Assembly (NCBI GenBank): GCA_027036655.1
Contig: JALWEC010000514.1
Span: 1 to 6,403, forward strand
Direction: 5' to 3'
Length of the DNA stretch: 6,403 nucleotides
Source of the DNA: Melioribacteraceae bacterium
Lineage (GTDB): Bacteria; Bacteroidota; Ignavibacteria; Ignavibacteriales; Melioribacteraceae
In this document: positions 1 to 6,403 of the stretch, in pieces
Layout: every line of letters starts with the position of its first letter
Numbering within the stretch: the first letter of the stretch is position 1
Notes under the pieces: generated by a model
The model's input: only the letters and a program-made list of their open reading frames with translations
What the model was told of the DNA's origin: nothing
The model's database searches: none
Position numbers and translations under genes: made by a program

Positions 1-1
1 G

Positions 2-1474
2 CATCCCTACTCTATTGATTTTAAGCTTGGCTCGGACGAAAACGGAAATCTTCTTGCTTACGAGGTTACGTACTATCAGAATTCCGGCGCTGTTGCCGAT
101 TTGTCAACTGCTGTTCTCGAACGCTCGTTGTTCCACACTACAAACAGTTACAGAATCCCCGATGTAAAAGCGACCGGATTAGCGTGCCGAACAAACCTCC
201 CGCCCAATACGGCTTTCAGAGGTTTTGGAGGTCCGCAGGGAATGTTCGCAATTGAAGCCGCTCTGAATAAATTGGCAGAGAAACTGAAACTTCCCGCGTG
301 GGAATTGCAGAAGAAAAATTTGCTCCGGGAAGGAGATATATTTTATTACGGACAGAAAGTTAAGGATAATCAAATTGAAAGATGCTGGAGTGAAGCCGAA
401 GAATCATTTTCGATGAAAGAGACGATTGATAAAATCAATCTCTTTAATAACTCGCAAAGCCGCTACAGGAAAGGGTTCGCCGTAATGCCGATTACTTTCG
501 GAATATCTTTTACTTCAAGTTTCTTGAATCAGGCTTCAGCTTTGGTTCATATTTACACGGATGGAAGCGTTGGCGTCAGCACGGCTGCGATTGAAATGGG
601 ACAAGGCGTTAACGAAAAAATCAGGATAGCGGTCGCGAGAGTTTTCTCCGTAAATCTCGATAGAATCAAAATAGAATCCACAAACACGACGAGAGTTTCA
701 AATACTTCCCCTACTGCGGCAAGTACGGGAGCGGACTTAAACGGAAACGCCGCAATAATCGCAAGCAAAAATATATTGGAACGGCTGCGCAAAAAAGCCG
801 CGGAGATATTTAGCGTAAACCCTGAAGATATTGAAATTATTGATGAAGCTGTTTTCATCAAAGGAAATAAGACTAAAATGAAATGGGAAGAATTAATTTG
901 GCGTTCCTATTTTGAAAGAGTAAGTCTTTCGTCTCACGCTTTTTATGCGACGCCCGACATCTTTTTCGACAGGGAAAAGAATCAAGGTCAGCCGTTTGCT
1001 TATCACGTTTTCGGCGTTGCTTTTACCGAGGTTACAATTGATGGTTTGCTCGGGACTTACACTGTTGACAGCGTCAAGGTCGTTCACGATTTCGGGGAGA
1101 GTTTGAATCCCCAAATAGATTTGGGACAAACCGAAGGGGCGATTATGCAGGGAATCGGCTGGGTTACGATGGAAGAGCTTGTGCAGAATAAAGATGGACG
1201 ACTTTTGTCGAATTCTCTTTCTACATACAAAATACCCGATATCTTTTCTGCTCCCGCCGATGTGGAAATACGTTTTCTTGAGAATCCGCATAATCCCAAC
1301 GGACCGTTTAATTCCAAAGCTATCGGCGAACCTCCCTTTATGTACGGCATCGGGACGTTTTTCGCTTTGCGTAACGGACTAAAAGCATTTGGCGTTTCGG
1401 AAGAGATTCCTCTTTCGTCTCCGATGACGCCCGAAAAAGTTTTGCTCGCCCTGCATTCCAAACAAGTTGTGTGA
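2..1474 (+). CDS. xdhB: Xanthine dehydrogenase, molybdenum-binding subunit (XdhB type), C-terminal part; 5' end outside window
   Basis: The reading frame is open from base 2, so the gene enters from the left; the TTG at 101 is internal, not a start. The 490 visible residues are the C-terminal two thirds of the Mo-cofactor subunit, usually about 770 residues in split bacterial enzymes. The enzyme oxidises hypoxanthine to xanthine and urate in the cytoplasm. Visible active-site landmarks, by recalled bovine numbering: NTAFRGFGGPQ, with the substrate-binding Arg (Arg880) at 218-220; GISFT, with the Phe1009/Thr1010 pair at 509-514; EMGQG; SPTAAS; and GEPP, with the base-catalyst Glu (Glu1261) at 1328-1330. 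The other substrate-site Glu (Glu802) would lie upstream. The position of bovine Phe914 appears to be Tyr (347-349). The stop codon overlaps the start of xdhC, which supports a xanthine dehydrogenase over another molybdenum hydroxylase. Nothing looks degraded. The iron-sulfur and FAD portions are expected upstream but not seen. Confidence 0.93.
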   Translation, partial: HPYSIDFKLGSDENGNLLAYEVTYYQNSGAVADLSTAVLERSLFHTTNSYRIPDVKATGLACRTNLPPNTAFRGFGGPQGMFAIEAALNKLAEKLKLPAWELQKKNLLREGDIFYYGQKVKDNQIERCWSEAEESFSMKETIDKINLFNNSQSRYRKGFAVMPITFGISFTSSFLNQASALVHIYTDGSVGVSTAAIEMGQGVNEKIRIAVARVFSVNLDRIKIESTNTTRVSNTSPTAASTGADLNGNAAIIASKNILERLRKKAAEIFSVNPEDIEIIDEAVFIKGNKTKMKWEELIWRSYFERVSLSSHAFYATPDIFFDREKNQGQPFAYHVFGVAFTEVTIDGLLGTYTVDSVKVVHDFGESLNPQIDLGQTEGAIMQGIGWVTMEELVQNKDGRLLSNSLSTYKIPDIFSAPADVEIRFLENPHNPNGPFNSKAIGEPPFMYGIGTFFALRNGLKAFGVSEEIPLSSPMTPEKVLLALHSKQVV

Positions 1475-2463
1475 TTATGCGAGAACGCGATTTCTGGAAC
1501 TTTATTCAGAACAAACTTTCGCTTGGAATTGATGTTGCGCTTCTAATAGTCGCCGCTTCGTCGGACGCCACTCCCGGACGCAAAGGTTTTAAAATGGCTG
1601 TCGCCGCCGACGGAAGTCAAAGCGGAACAATCGGGGGCGGCGTTATGGAGTTTAATCTCGTCAAGGAAGTTAACCGGAATTTCGCCGAAGAAAATCGCAG
1701 CGCCGAAATCCACAGACTTCGGCACAGCCGCGATACCGACGAAGAAAAATCGGGGCTGATTTGCGGCGGAAGGCAGACGATTATCGTCAAGTATCTTACA
1801 AATAAGGACTTGAGCGAGGTTGAAAAAATCGGTAAAAACTTTTCTTTAAATAAAAACGGAGTGTTAAAAGTTTCTCCCGAATTCTTTTCTTATGATGAAA
1901 ATCCGGATAAATTGGAAAATCAATTCATTTTGTCGGACAATAATGTTTGGGAATTACGCGAGCCGCTCGGATTTGAGACAACGGTTTACGTTGTAGGAAG
2001 CGGTCATGTGGGCGTCGCGGTTTGCCGGCAGTTTTCCGCGCTTGGTTTTCGCACCGTTGTTTTTGATCATCGCGACTACATCTTTGAACAAATTCCAAAT
2101 CCTTATGCCGACGAAAGAATAGTTACGTCATATAAAAACGTCGGCGATTTCATTACGGAAAGCGATAAATCATTTATTGTAATTGTTTCTCCGCAGCATA
2201 CGAGCGATAAGGATGCGCTCGGCTCCGTAATAAATAAAAACGTTAAATACATCGGCATGATGGGAAGCCGGAAAAAAATTGACTTAATATTTGAATTGCT
2301 CCAAAAGGAAGGAGTAAAAAAAGGATTGTTTGAGAAAGTACATGCCCCGATAGGTTTGAGAATATTGTCCGAAAGTCCGGAAGAAATTGCCGTAAGTATT
2401 GCGGCGGAAGTTATTGAAATTAAGAATAAAAAGAGAGCGCCGCTTGAGGTAAAATCATTTTAA
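1471..2463 (+). CDS. xdhC: XdhC family protein, molybdenum cofactor insertion chaperone for xanthine dehydrogenase
   Basis: XdhC/CoxI-family proteins bind molybdenum cofactor, protect its sulfurated form and hand it to the dehydrogenase; they are not part of the mature enzyme. The 330-residue product has the N-terminal XdhC/CoxI segment with TPGRKGFKM (about residues 34-42), GTIGGGVME (52-60) and the conserved CGG (98-100). A poorly conserved linker follows. The C-terminal Rossmann-like domain has VYVVGSGHVG (172-181), an acidic end of strand two in FDHRD (198-202), IGMMGSRKK, and the family-typical HAPIGL (291-296) and SPEEIAVSIAAE. The GTG start overlaps the upstream stop as GTGA, suggesting translational coupling. 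An ATG two codons later (1477) is an equally possible start, and no Shine-Dalgarno sequence stands before either. Its place directly behind the Mo subunit is the classic arrangement. Confidence 0.93.
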   Translation: MIMRERDFWNFIQNKLSLGIDVALLIVAASSDATPGRKGFKMAVAADGSQSGTIGGGVMEFNLVKEVNRNFAEENRSAEIHRLRHSRDTDEEKSGLICGGRQTIIVKYLTNKDLSEVEKIGKNFSLNKNGVLKVSPEFFSYDENPDKLENQFILSDNNVWELREPLGFETTVYVVGSGHVGVAVCRQFSALGFRTVVFDHRDYIFEQIPNPYADERIVTSYKNVGDFITESDKSFIVIVSPQHTSDKDALGSVINKNVKYIGMMGSRKKIDLIFELLQKEGVKKGLFEKVHAPIGLRILSESPEEIAVSIAAEVIEIKNKKRAPLEVKSF

Positions 2464-2487
2464 TTTTTTTAGGTTCTAAAAAAAATT
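2462..2487. repeat. AT-rich inverted repeat in the xdhC-deoA gap
   Basis: AATTTTTTTAG (2462-2472) faces CTAAAAAAAATT (2476-2487) across a GTT loop. Pairing is complete apart from one extra A on the right arm. The stem has a single G-C pair and no uridine tract after it, so it is a poor intrinsic terminator on the + strand. It lies in the only gap longer than 4 bp in the window and begins on the xdhC stop codon. It could be a weak 3'-end hairpin, an AT-rich element upstream of a promoter, or chance in T/A runs. Confidence 0.4.
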
Positions 2488-2507
2488 ATATTTAAGTCAA
2501 TAAAATT

Positions 2508-2511
2508 AGGA
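2508..2511 (+). promoter_or_regulatory. Ribosome binding site of deoA
   Basis: AGGA sits 6 bases before the ATG at 2518. It fixes that ATG as the start of the phosphorylase and contrasts with the weak or absent sites before xdhC and mlaE, as expected for a gene that opens its own translation unit. Confidence 0.65.
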
Positions 2512-2517
2512 TAAATC

Positions 2518-3822
2518 ATGAACGCTGTTGAAATAATAAAGAAAAAGAGAGATGGAAAAAGTTTGTCCCCCGATGAAATAAATTTTCTCATTTCCGGACT
2601 TACAAAAAAAGAAATTCCCGATTACCAGATAACCGCTTTTCTAATGGCGAATTTTATAAACGGTATGAATAAAAAAGAAACCGCAGCTTTAACCGAAGCA
2701 ATGCTTTACAGCGGAAAGGTTGTTGACCTAAGCGATATTCCGGGTGGAAAGATTGACAAGCATTCCACAGGGGGAGTCGGGGATAAAACTTCCCTGATGA
2801 TTGCTCCGATTGTGGCGGCTGCCGGCGTAAATGTTCCCATGATTTCCGGACGAGGCTTGGGGCACACTGGCGGAACGCTTGATAAACTTGAGTCGATTCC
2901 CGGCTTTACAACGCAGCTTACGTTGAAACAGTATATCGCCATGATTAAGAAACACGGACTGGCGCTAATCGGGCAGACAAAGGAAATTGCGCCCGCCGAC
3001 AAGAAAATCTATTCTCTGCGGGACGTTACGGGAACGGTCGAATCGATTCCGATGATCACAGCGAGTATTATGAGCAAGAAGTTAGCCGAAGGCGCGGACG
3101 GCTTTGTGTTCGACGTTAAAACCGGTTCCGGCGCGTTTATGTCAAAGCTTTCAGACGCCAAAACTCTCGCTAAATCTTTGGTAAACACCGGTAAACGGTT
3201 TAAGAAAAAAAGCATCGCCTTTATTACGGATATGAATCAGCCGCTGGGAAATTATATCGGGAACTGGTTAGAAGTTTACGAATCGATTTTGGTGCTCAAA
3301 GGAGAATATGTTTACGGATTGAGCGAACTGGTGGAAATTCTCTCCGGAGCCATGATTATGCTCGGCGGTAAGGCAAAATCGATAGAGGAGGGATTTGATG
3401 TTGCTCGGGAAAAAATTAAGAGCGGAGAGGCGTTCGACAAATTTAAGGAAATAACCGCGGCGCAGAAAGGAGACATAACATTTTTGGATAAACCGGATAA
3501 ATATAAGAAGTCAAAGTTCACCGAAGATGTTACCGTCGTCAAGGGCGGTTATTTGAAATCCGTTAACAGTTATGAAATCGGTATGGCTTCGCTGCAGTGC
3601 GGCGCGGGAAGATTACGCGCGGAAGATAAAATCGATCCGAAAGCGGGAATAATTTTCTATCCGAATATTGGAGACCGCGTAAAAAAGAATAAAGTTGTCG
3701 CAAAAATTTTCACGGATAAAAAGGAAGAAATTGAAAATGTTAAGGCGCGTATTCTGAATGCGCTGAAATTCAGCAAGGAAAAAACCAAATCCCCGAAATT
3801 AATTAAGGCAATCGTCAAATAA
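2518..3822 (+). CDS. deoA: Thymidine / pyrimidine-nucleoside phosphorylase
   Basis: This cytoplasmic enzyme splits thymidine, deoxyuridine and, in broad-range members, uridine with phosphate, giving the free base and (deoxy)ribose-1-phosphate for salvage. At 434 residues it has the normal full length (Bacillus Pdp about 433, E. coli DeoA 440). Order of domains: helical N-terminal domain (residues 1-65); phosphate loop KHSTGGVGDKTS with Lys81 and Ser83; the family signature SGRGLGHTGGTLDKLE (110-125) with Thr120; base-binding residues Arg168 (in SLRDVTGTV), Ser183 and Lys187 (in ASIMSKK); the DVKTGSGAFM stretch; and a C-terminal PYNP domain from about residue 345. All expected catalytic residues are present at Bacillus-like numbering. 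Residue 108 is Met, as in thymidine phosphorylases, rather than the Lys I recall from Bacillus enzymes, which suggests a deoxynucleoside preference. The ATG start is backed by AGGA 6 bases upstream. The gene ends 4 bases before mlaE, so the two are probably cotranscribed. Confidence 0.96.
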   Translation: MNAVEIIKKKRDGKSLSPDEINFLISGLTKKEIPDYQITAFLMANFINGMNKKETAALTEAMLYSGKVVDLSDIPGGKIDKHSTGGVGDKTSLMIAPIVAAAGVNVPMISGRGLGHTGGTLDKLESIPGFTTQLTLKQYIAMIKKHGLALIGQTKEIAPADKKIYSLRDVTGTVESIPMITASIMSKKLAEGADGFVFDVKTGSGAFMSKLSDAKTLAKSLVNTGKRFKKKSIAFITDMNQPLGNYIGNWLEVYESILVLKGEYVYGLSELVEILSGAMIMLGGKAKSIEEGFDVAREKIKSGEAFDKFKEITAAQKGDITFLDKPDKYKKSKFTEDVTVVKGGYLKSVNSYEIGMASLQCGAGRLRAEDKIDPKAGIIFYPNIGDRVKKNKVVAKIFTDKKEEIENVKARILNALKFSKEKTKSPKLIKAIVK

Positions 3823-3826
3823 CAAA

Positions 3827-4618
3827 GTGAAAACTCCTCAGCTTATATATGGCAAGCGATTGACAGGCGAAGAAAAGCTCTATAATTTCTTTGCAATGCT
3901 GGGAGGAATAACCGTTTTTATTGTCGAGTATTTTAAGTACTTCTTTATTCCGCCTTACGAGATTGAGGAAACTAAAAAGCACATGGCGGATTTCGGGATG
4001 AAAACGCTTCCCATTGTCAGTACTATGGGAATTATAATCGGTTTTGTTATGGCGCTTCAAAGTTACTTTGTGCTTGAACCGCTCGGCGCGACCGATTTTA
4101 TTCCCGGCTCTCTCGGTATTTCAATCTTAAGGGAGTTTGCGCCGATACTGACCGCGCTTCTTTTCGCCGGACGCGTAAGCTCGGGCATCGGAGCCGAACT
4201 CGGCTCGATGCGCGTAACGGAGCAAATCGACGCAATGGAAGTTTCCGGTATAAATCCGTTTAAGTTTCTTGTCGTTCCGCGCGTTACGGCGTCAACGCTG
4301 ATTCTCCCTCTTCTTACGGTTTACGTAATTTTCATTTCTGTTATCGGCGGCTATCTTGCGACTTTTCTCCAGGAGCAGATGAACATAACTTACTACTTTA
4401 ATTCAATGATTTCCTACATTGACATGAATGACATTCTGCAGGGAATGATAAAAACATTTTTCTTCGGATTTATGGTCGGGATTGTCGGCTCGTACAAAGG
4501 ATTTACAACAGAGGGGGGAACGGTAGGCGTAGGGCTTTCAACTACAAGCGCGGTGGTAACTTCCTCCCTTCTTATTATTTTTATCGATATGATTATGGTT
4601 AAACTCGGAATGATGTAG
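3827..4618 (+). CDS. mlaE: MlaE-type permease of a phospholipid (MCE) ABC transporter
   Basis: This is the inner-membrane subunit of the MlaFED complex, which moves phospholipids between the inner membrane and a periplasmic MCE ring. The 263 residues match the family length (E. coli 260). An amphipathic N-terminus leads into a membrane segment at about 21-42, with further hydrophobic spans near 61-82, 101-122, 148-178, 205-223 and 236-262. The family hallmark lies at 101-139: LREFAPILTALLFAGR, then GAELGSMRVTEQIDAMEV, the cytoplasmic coupling region facing the ATPase. VVPRV and the late GGTVGVG motif are also typical. The GTG start is 4 bases after the deoA stop, with no strong Shine-Dalgarno sequence, so translation probably depends on coupling. 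The next in-frame ATG (3896) would cut off the N-terminal helix and is less likely. The stop overlaps the mlaF start by one base. Confidence 0.95.
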   Translation: MKTPQLIYGKRLTGEEKLYNFFAMLGGITVFIVEYFKYFFIPPYEIEETKKHMADFGMKTLPIVSTMGIIIGFVMALQSYFVLEPLGATDFIPGSLGISILREFAPILTALLFAGRVSSGIGAELGSMRVTEQIDAMEVSGINPFKFLVVPRVTASTLILPLLTVYVIFISVIGGYLATFLQEQMNITYYFNSMISYIDMNDILQGMIKTFFFGFMVGIVGSYKGFTTEGGTVGVGLSTTSAVVTSSLLIIFIDMIMVKLGMM

Positions 4619-5373
4619 TGGCGAGAAATAAAATCATACGAATAGAAAATCTCACAAAAAGTTTTGGCGAAAAAAAAGTGCTTGACGATGTTTCCTTTGA
4701 TGTTCTCGAAGGAGAAAACCTGATAGTTTTCGGAAGAAGCGGAACGGGGAAAAGCGTGTTGCTGAAGTCGATAGTCCGTTTGCTTAAACCTGACGCGGGC
4801 GCCATCTTTTTTGAAGATGAAAATATTCTAACGATGAAAGAAAAGAAACTCCTTGAAACAAGGAAGCAGATAGGATTTCTGTTCCAAAGCGGCGCGCTGT
4901 ACGATTCGATGTCGGTTAGGGATAATCTCGCTTTCCCTTTGCGAAAATTAACTAAACTCCCCGCTGAAAAAATCAACGATAAAATTGAAAAGACGTTAGA
5001 ACTTGTTGACCTGAGCGAGGCGATAGATAAAATGCCCGCCGAACTTTCCGGCGGAATGCGAAAGCGAATCGGATTGGCAAGAACAATAATTACGGAGCCG
5101 CGAGTGATTCTGTACGACGAACCCACTACGGGACTTGACCCGATTACATCGAAGGAAATCAGTAGTCTGATTCTTTCTCTTCAGAGAAAATTGAAAACAA
5201 CATCAATCGTAGTTACACACGATTTAATCTGCGCTCAGATTATTTCGGACCGCGTGATTTTCTTGAAAGAAGGGAAACTCTACATAGAAGGAAAACTTGA
5301 GACAATTAAGGAAAAAGATGATAAATTTATTAAGAACTTTTTCAGCAATGAAATTTTAACCGAAGCGGAGTAG
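4618..5373 (+). CDS. mlaF: MlaF-type ATP-binding protein of the phospholipid (MCE) ABC transporter
   Basis: This cytoplasmic ATPase drives the MlaE permease. All ABC landmarks are intact in the 251 residues: Walker A GRSGTGKS (39-46), Q-loop FLFQSGALYDSMSV with Gln90, signature LSGGM (143-147), Walker B VILYDEP with the catalytic Glu168, D-loop GLDP (172-175) and H-loop His201 in VVTHD. The form LSGGM-RKR instead of LSGGQ, and the SGALYDSM stretch after the Q-loop, are typical of MlaF rather than of nutrient importers. The GTG start shares its first G with the mlaE stop (TAGTG), with a weak GGA at 4607-4609, so the two are translationally coupled. The permease-then-ATPase order is the reverse of E. 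coli mlaFE. Confidence 0.96.
   Translation: MARNKIIRIENLTKSFGEKKVLDDVSFDVLEGENLIVFGRSGTGKSVLLKSIVRLLKPDAGAIFFEDENILTMKEKKLLETRKQIGFLFQSGALYDSMSVRDNLAFPLRKLTKLPAEKINDKIEKTLELVDLSEAIDKMPAELSGGMRKRIGLARTIITEPRVILYDEPTTGLDPITSKEISSLILSLQRKLKTTSIVVTHDLICAQIISDRVIFLKEGKLYIEGKLETIKEKDDKFIKNFFSNEILTEAE
5367..5370 (+). promoter_or_regulatory. Ribosome binding site of mlaD
   Basis: GGAG lies inside the last codons of mlaF, 6 bases before the ATG at 5377, and supports that start. It is a better site than those of the two GTG-started transporter genes, which would fit the need for more MlaD: six copies form the ring, against two each of MlaE and MlaF. Confidence 0.6.
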
Positions 5374-5376
5374 AAG

Positions 5377-6399
5377 ATGCTTAGAAGTTTAAAAGGAGCG
5401 CGGTTGGGACTATTTATTTTTCTCGGAACAATTTTGTTTGTCGCAATGCTCTTTGTTATCGGAAATAAAAACGCTCTTTTTACAAAGACAACTACAATTA
5501 AAACTTTTTTTAGAGATATAGGCGGATTAAAAAACGGTTCGCCTGTAAGACTTAGCGGTTATCAAATAGGCAATGTCAGTAAGGTCTCTCTTGTTCCGGA
5601 TTCACTCGGACTTGTGGAAGTTGATATGCAGATCAGCAACGACGCCCTTTCGTTTGTGCGTTTAAACAGCAAGGCAAGCATTGAAACAAAGGGAGTTATC
5701 GGAGAAAAATATGTCGCAGTTTCCGCAGGCTCGGATAAATTGCCGATAGTTTCCGAAGGGACGGTTATTCAATCGAAATCTCCGGTTAACATTACACAGA
5801 TGTTAAACAGCACGAACGAAATTATGGATTACGCCAAAAAGATGATGAAAGATTTCGGGATTGTGCTTGAAAAGATAAACAAAGGGGAAGGCACTATCGG
5901 GAAACTGGTTAACGACGACGAGCTTTACAAGAGTACGGTTCACATTGTTAAAACGGCGGATACTTCTCTCGCCACTATGACCATTGACCTTGACAACATT
6001 GCGGCGTTAATCGATAAGATGGGAGAAAACTTAAACTCTATCTTAAAATCAGTTGATTCGACCACGGCGGAAGTCGGGATGATGATAAAAGATATTCGCG
6101 AAGGAAAAGGCGCGCTCGGTGTGCTTGTAGGAGATAAGGCGACAGAGGATAGCCTTCGCACAATGGTAAGGCAGCTTTCCGAAACTGTTGCGGAAATTAA
6201 ATTAGGCTCGGTCAGATTCTCCGAAGATATGGAAGCGCTTAAGCATAACTGGCTTTTTAAGGATTACTTTGAACAGCGCGGCTACTGGGATTATAACGAG
6301 TACAAGAGCGATATTGAGAAAAAGCTTGAGCTGTTAAATAAACGGATTAATGAGCTGAAAGCGTTGGAGAAGAAACTCGGAATGAAAGAAAGCAAGTAA
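5377..6399 (+). CDS. mlaD: MlaD-type MCE-domain protein, membrane-anchored periplasmic subunit with long helical tail
   Basis: MCE proteins form a hexameric ring on the periplasmic face of the MlaFE complex and shuttle lipid through its pore. Residues 1-9 are basic and 10-29 form one membrane anchor without a cleavage site. The MCE domain spans about 38-118: FFRDIGGLKNGSPVRLSGYQ, IGNVSKV, then KGVIGEKYVAVSAGS. After residue 140 comes a mainly helical tail of about 200 residues, against a short tail in the 183-residue E. coli MlaD. It carries two copies of a glycine motif, GEGTIGKLVNDDELY (170-184) and GKGALGVLVGDKATEDS (243-259). LKHNWLFKDYFEQRGYW (288-304) follows, then a charged coiled-coil end (309-335). 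Such tails may lengthen the tunnel or reach an outer-membrane partner; that is inference. The gene starts 3 bases after mlaF and ends 4 bases before the window edge, so mlaB or mlaC, if present, are further on. Confidence 0.94.
   Translation: MLRSLKGARLGLFIFLGTILFVAMLFVIGNKNALFTKTTTIKTFFRDIGGLKNGSPVRLSGYQIGNVSKVSLVPDSLGLVEVDMQISNDALSFVRLNSKASIETKGVIGEKYVAVSAGSDKLPIVSEGTVIQSKSPVNITQMLNSTNEIMDYAKKMMKDFGIVLEKINKGEGTIGKLVNDDELYKSTVHIVKTADTSLATMTIDLDNIAALIDKMGENLNSILKSVDSTTAEVGMMIKDIREGKGALGVLVGDKATEDSLRTMVRQLSETVAEIKLGSVRFSEDMEALKHNWLFKDYFEQRGYWDYNEYKSDIEKKLELLNKRINELKALEKKLGMKESK
5884..6153 (+). repeat. Two copies of a G-x-G-x-(L/I)-G-x-L-V motif within the MlaD tail
   Basis: Protein-level repeat: copy one is encoded at 5884-5928 and copy two at 6103-6153, 73 residues apart start to start. 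Both read Gly-Glu/Lys-Gly-x-Ile/Leu-Gly-x-Leu-Val followed by an acidic stretch, and each is preceded by a predicted amphipathic helix. The DNA copies are diverged, so this is an old duplication or a structural repeat, not a recent tandem event. I recall similar motifs in tails of other MCE proteins, where their role is not settled. Confidence 0.6.
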
Positions 6400-6403
6400 C
6401 GTT

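Noticed and set aside
101..103. TTG at 101 as the true start of the first gene
   Set aside because: Conserved xanthine dehydrogenase sequence continues upstream in frame to the window edge (for example NSGAVADLS), so the gene is cut by the window and not shortened.
553..1461. Several minus-strand open frames of 100-132 codons opposite the xanthine dehydrogenase subunit
   Set aside because: They lie wholly inside a well-conserved gene on the + strand, have low-complexity Ser/Ile/Phe-rich translations and match no family I recognise.
2462..2487. Inverted repeat as an intrinsic terminator for xdhC
   Set aside because: The stem is almost entirely A-T and no uridine tract follows, so it was listed only as a repeat.
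3815..4060. Minus-strand open frame of 81 codons across the deoA-mlaE junction
   Set aside because: It covers the end of deoA and the conserved start of mlaE, has no clear ribosome binding site and no recognisable domain.
4599..5126. Minus-strand open frame of 175 codons opposite mlaF
   Set aside because: It is antisense to an ABC ATPase with every motif intact; its Ser/Arg/Phe-rich translation is a codon-usage shadow.

Overview
The window carries five protein-coding genes, all on the + strand and tightly packed. GC content is moderate by eye. The only gap longer than a few bases is 54 bp (2464-2517). The organism is Gram-negative, because the last three genes encode a lipid transporter of the Mla/MCE type that spans from the inner membrane into the periplasm. 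The protein style (thymidine-phosphorylase-like DeoA, mlaE-mlaF-mlaD order, a long MlaD with a tail rather than a short E. coli-type one) suggests the Bacteroidota/Ignavibacteria side of the tree. That placement is an inference from family resemblance, not a measured result.

Region 1 (2-2463) is a xanthine dehydrogenase module. It begins with the C-terminal 490 residues of the molybdenum-cofactor subunit (XdhB type), whose 5' end lies outside the window. XdhC, the accessory protein that loads the molybdenum cofactor, follows in a 4-bp overlap. Together they point to oxidation of hypoxanthine/xanthine to urate. The FAD and iron-sulfur parts are not in the window and may lie upstream.

Region 2 (2464-3822) starts with a short AT-rich spacer holding an inverted repeat and a clear ribosome binding site. 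Next is a complete thymidine/pyrimidine-nucleoside phosphorylase (deoA), a pyrimidine salvage enzyme. Regions 1 and 2 together form a nucleoside/nucleobase breakdown neighbourhood.

Region 3 (3827-6399) is an MCE-type phospholipid ABC transporter core: permease MlaE, ATPase MlaF and membrane-anchored periplasmic MlaD. The genes are spaced at 4 bp, a 1-bp overlap and 3 bp, so deoA-mlaE-mlaF-mlaD reads as one transcription unit. No mlaB (STAS protein) or mlaC (periplasmic carrier) is present in the window.

I found no RNA gene, mobile element, CRISPR array or broken gene. All genes belong to known families. The points most worth a second look are the substrate-site residues of the phosphorylase and dehydrogenase, the long MlaD tail with a repeated glycine-rich motif, and the joining of a salvage enzyme to a lipid transporter operon.
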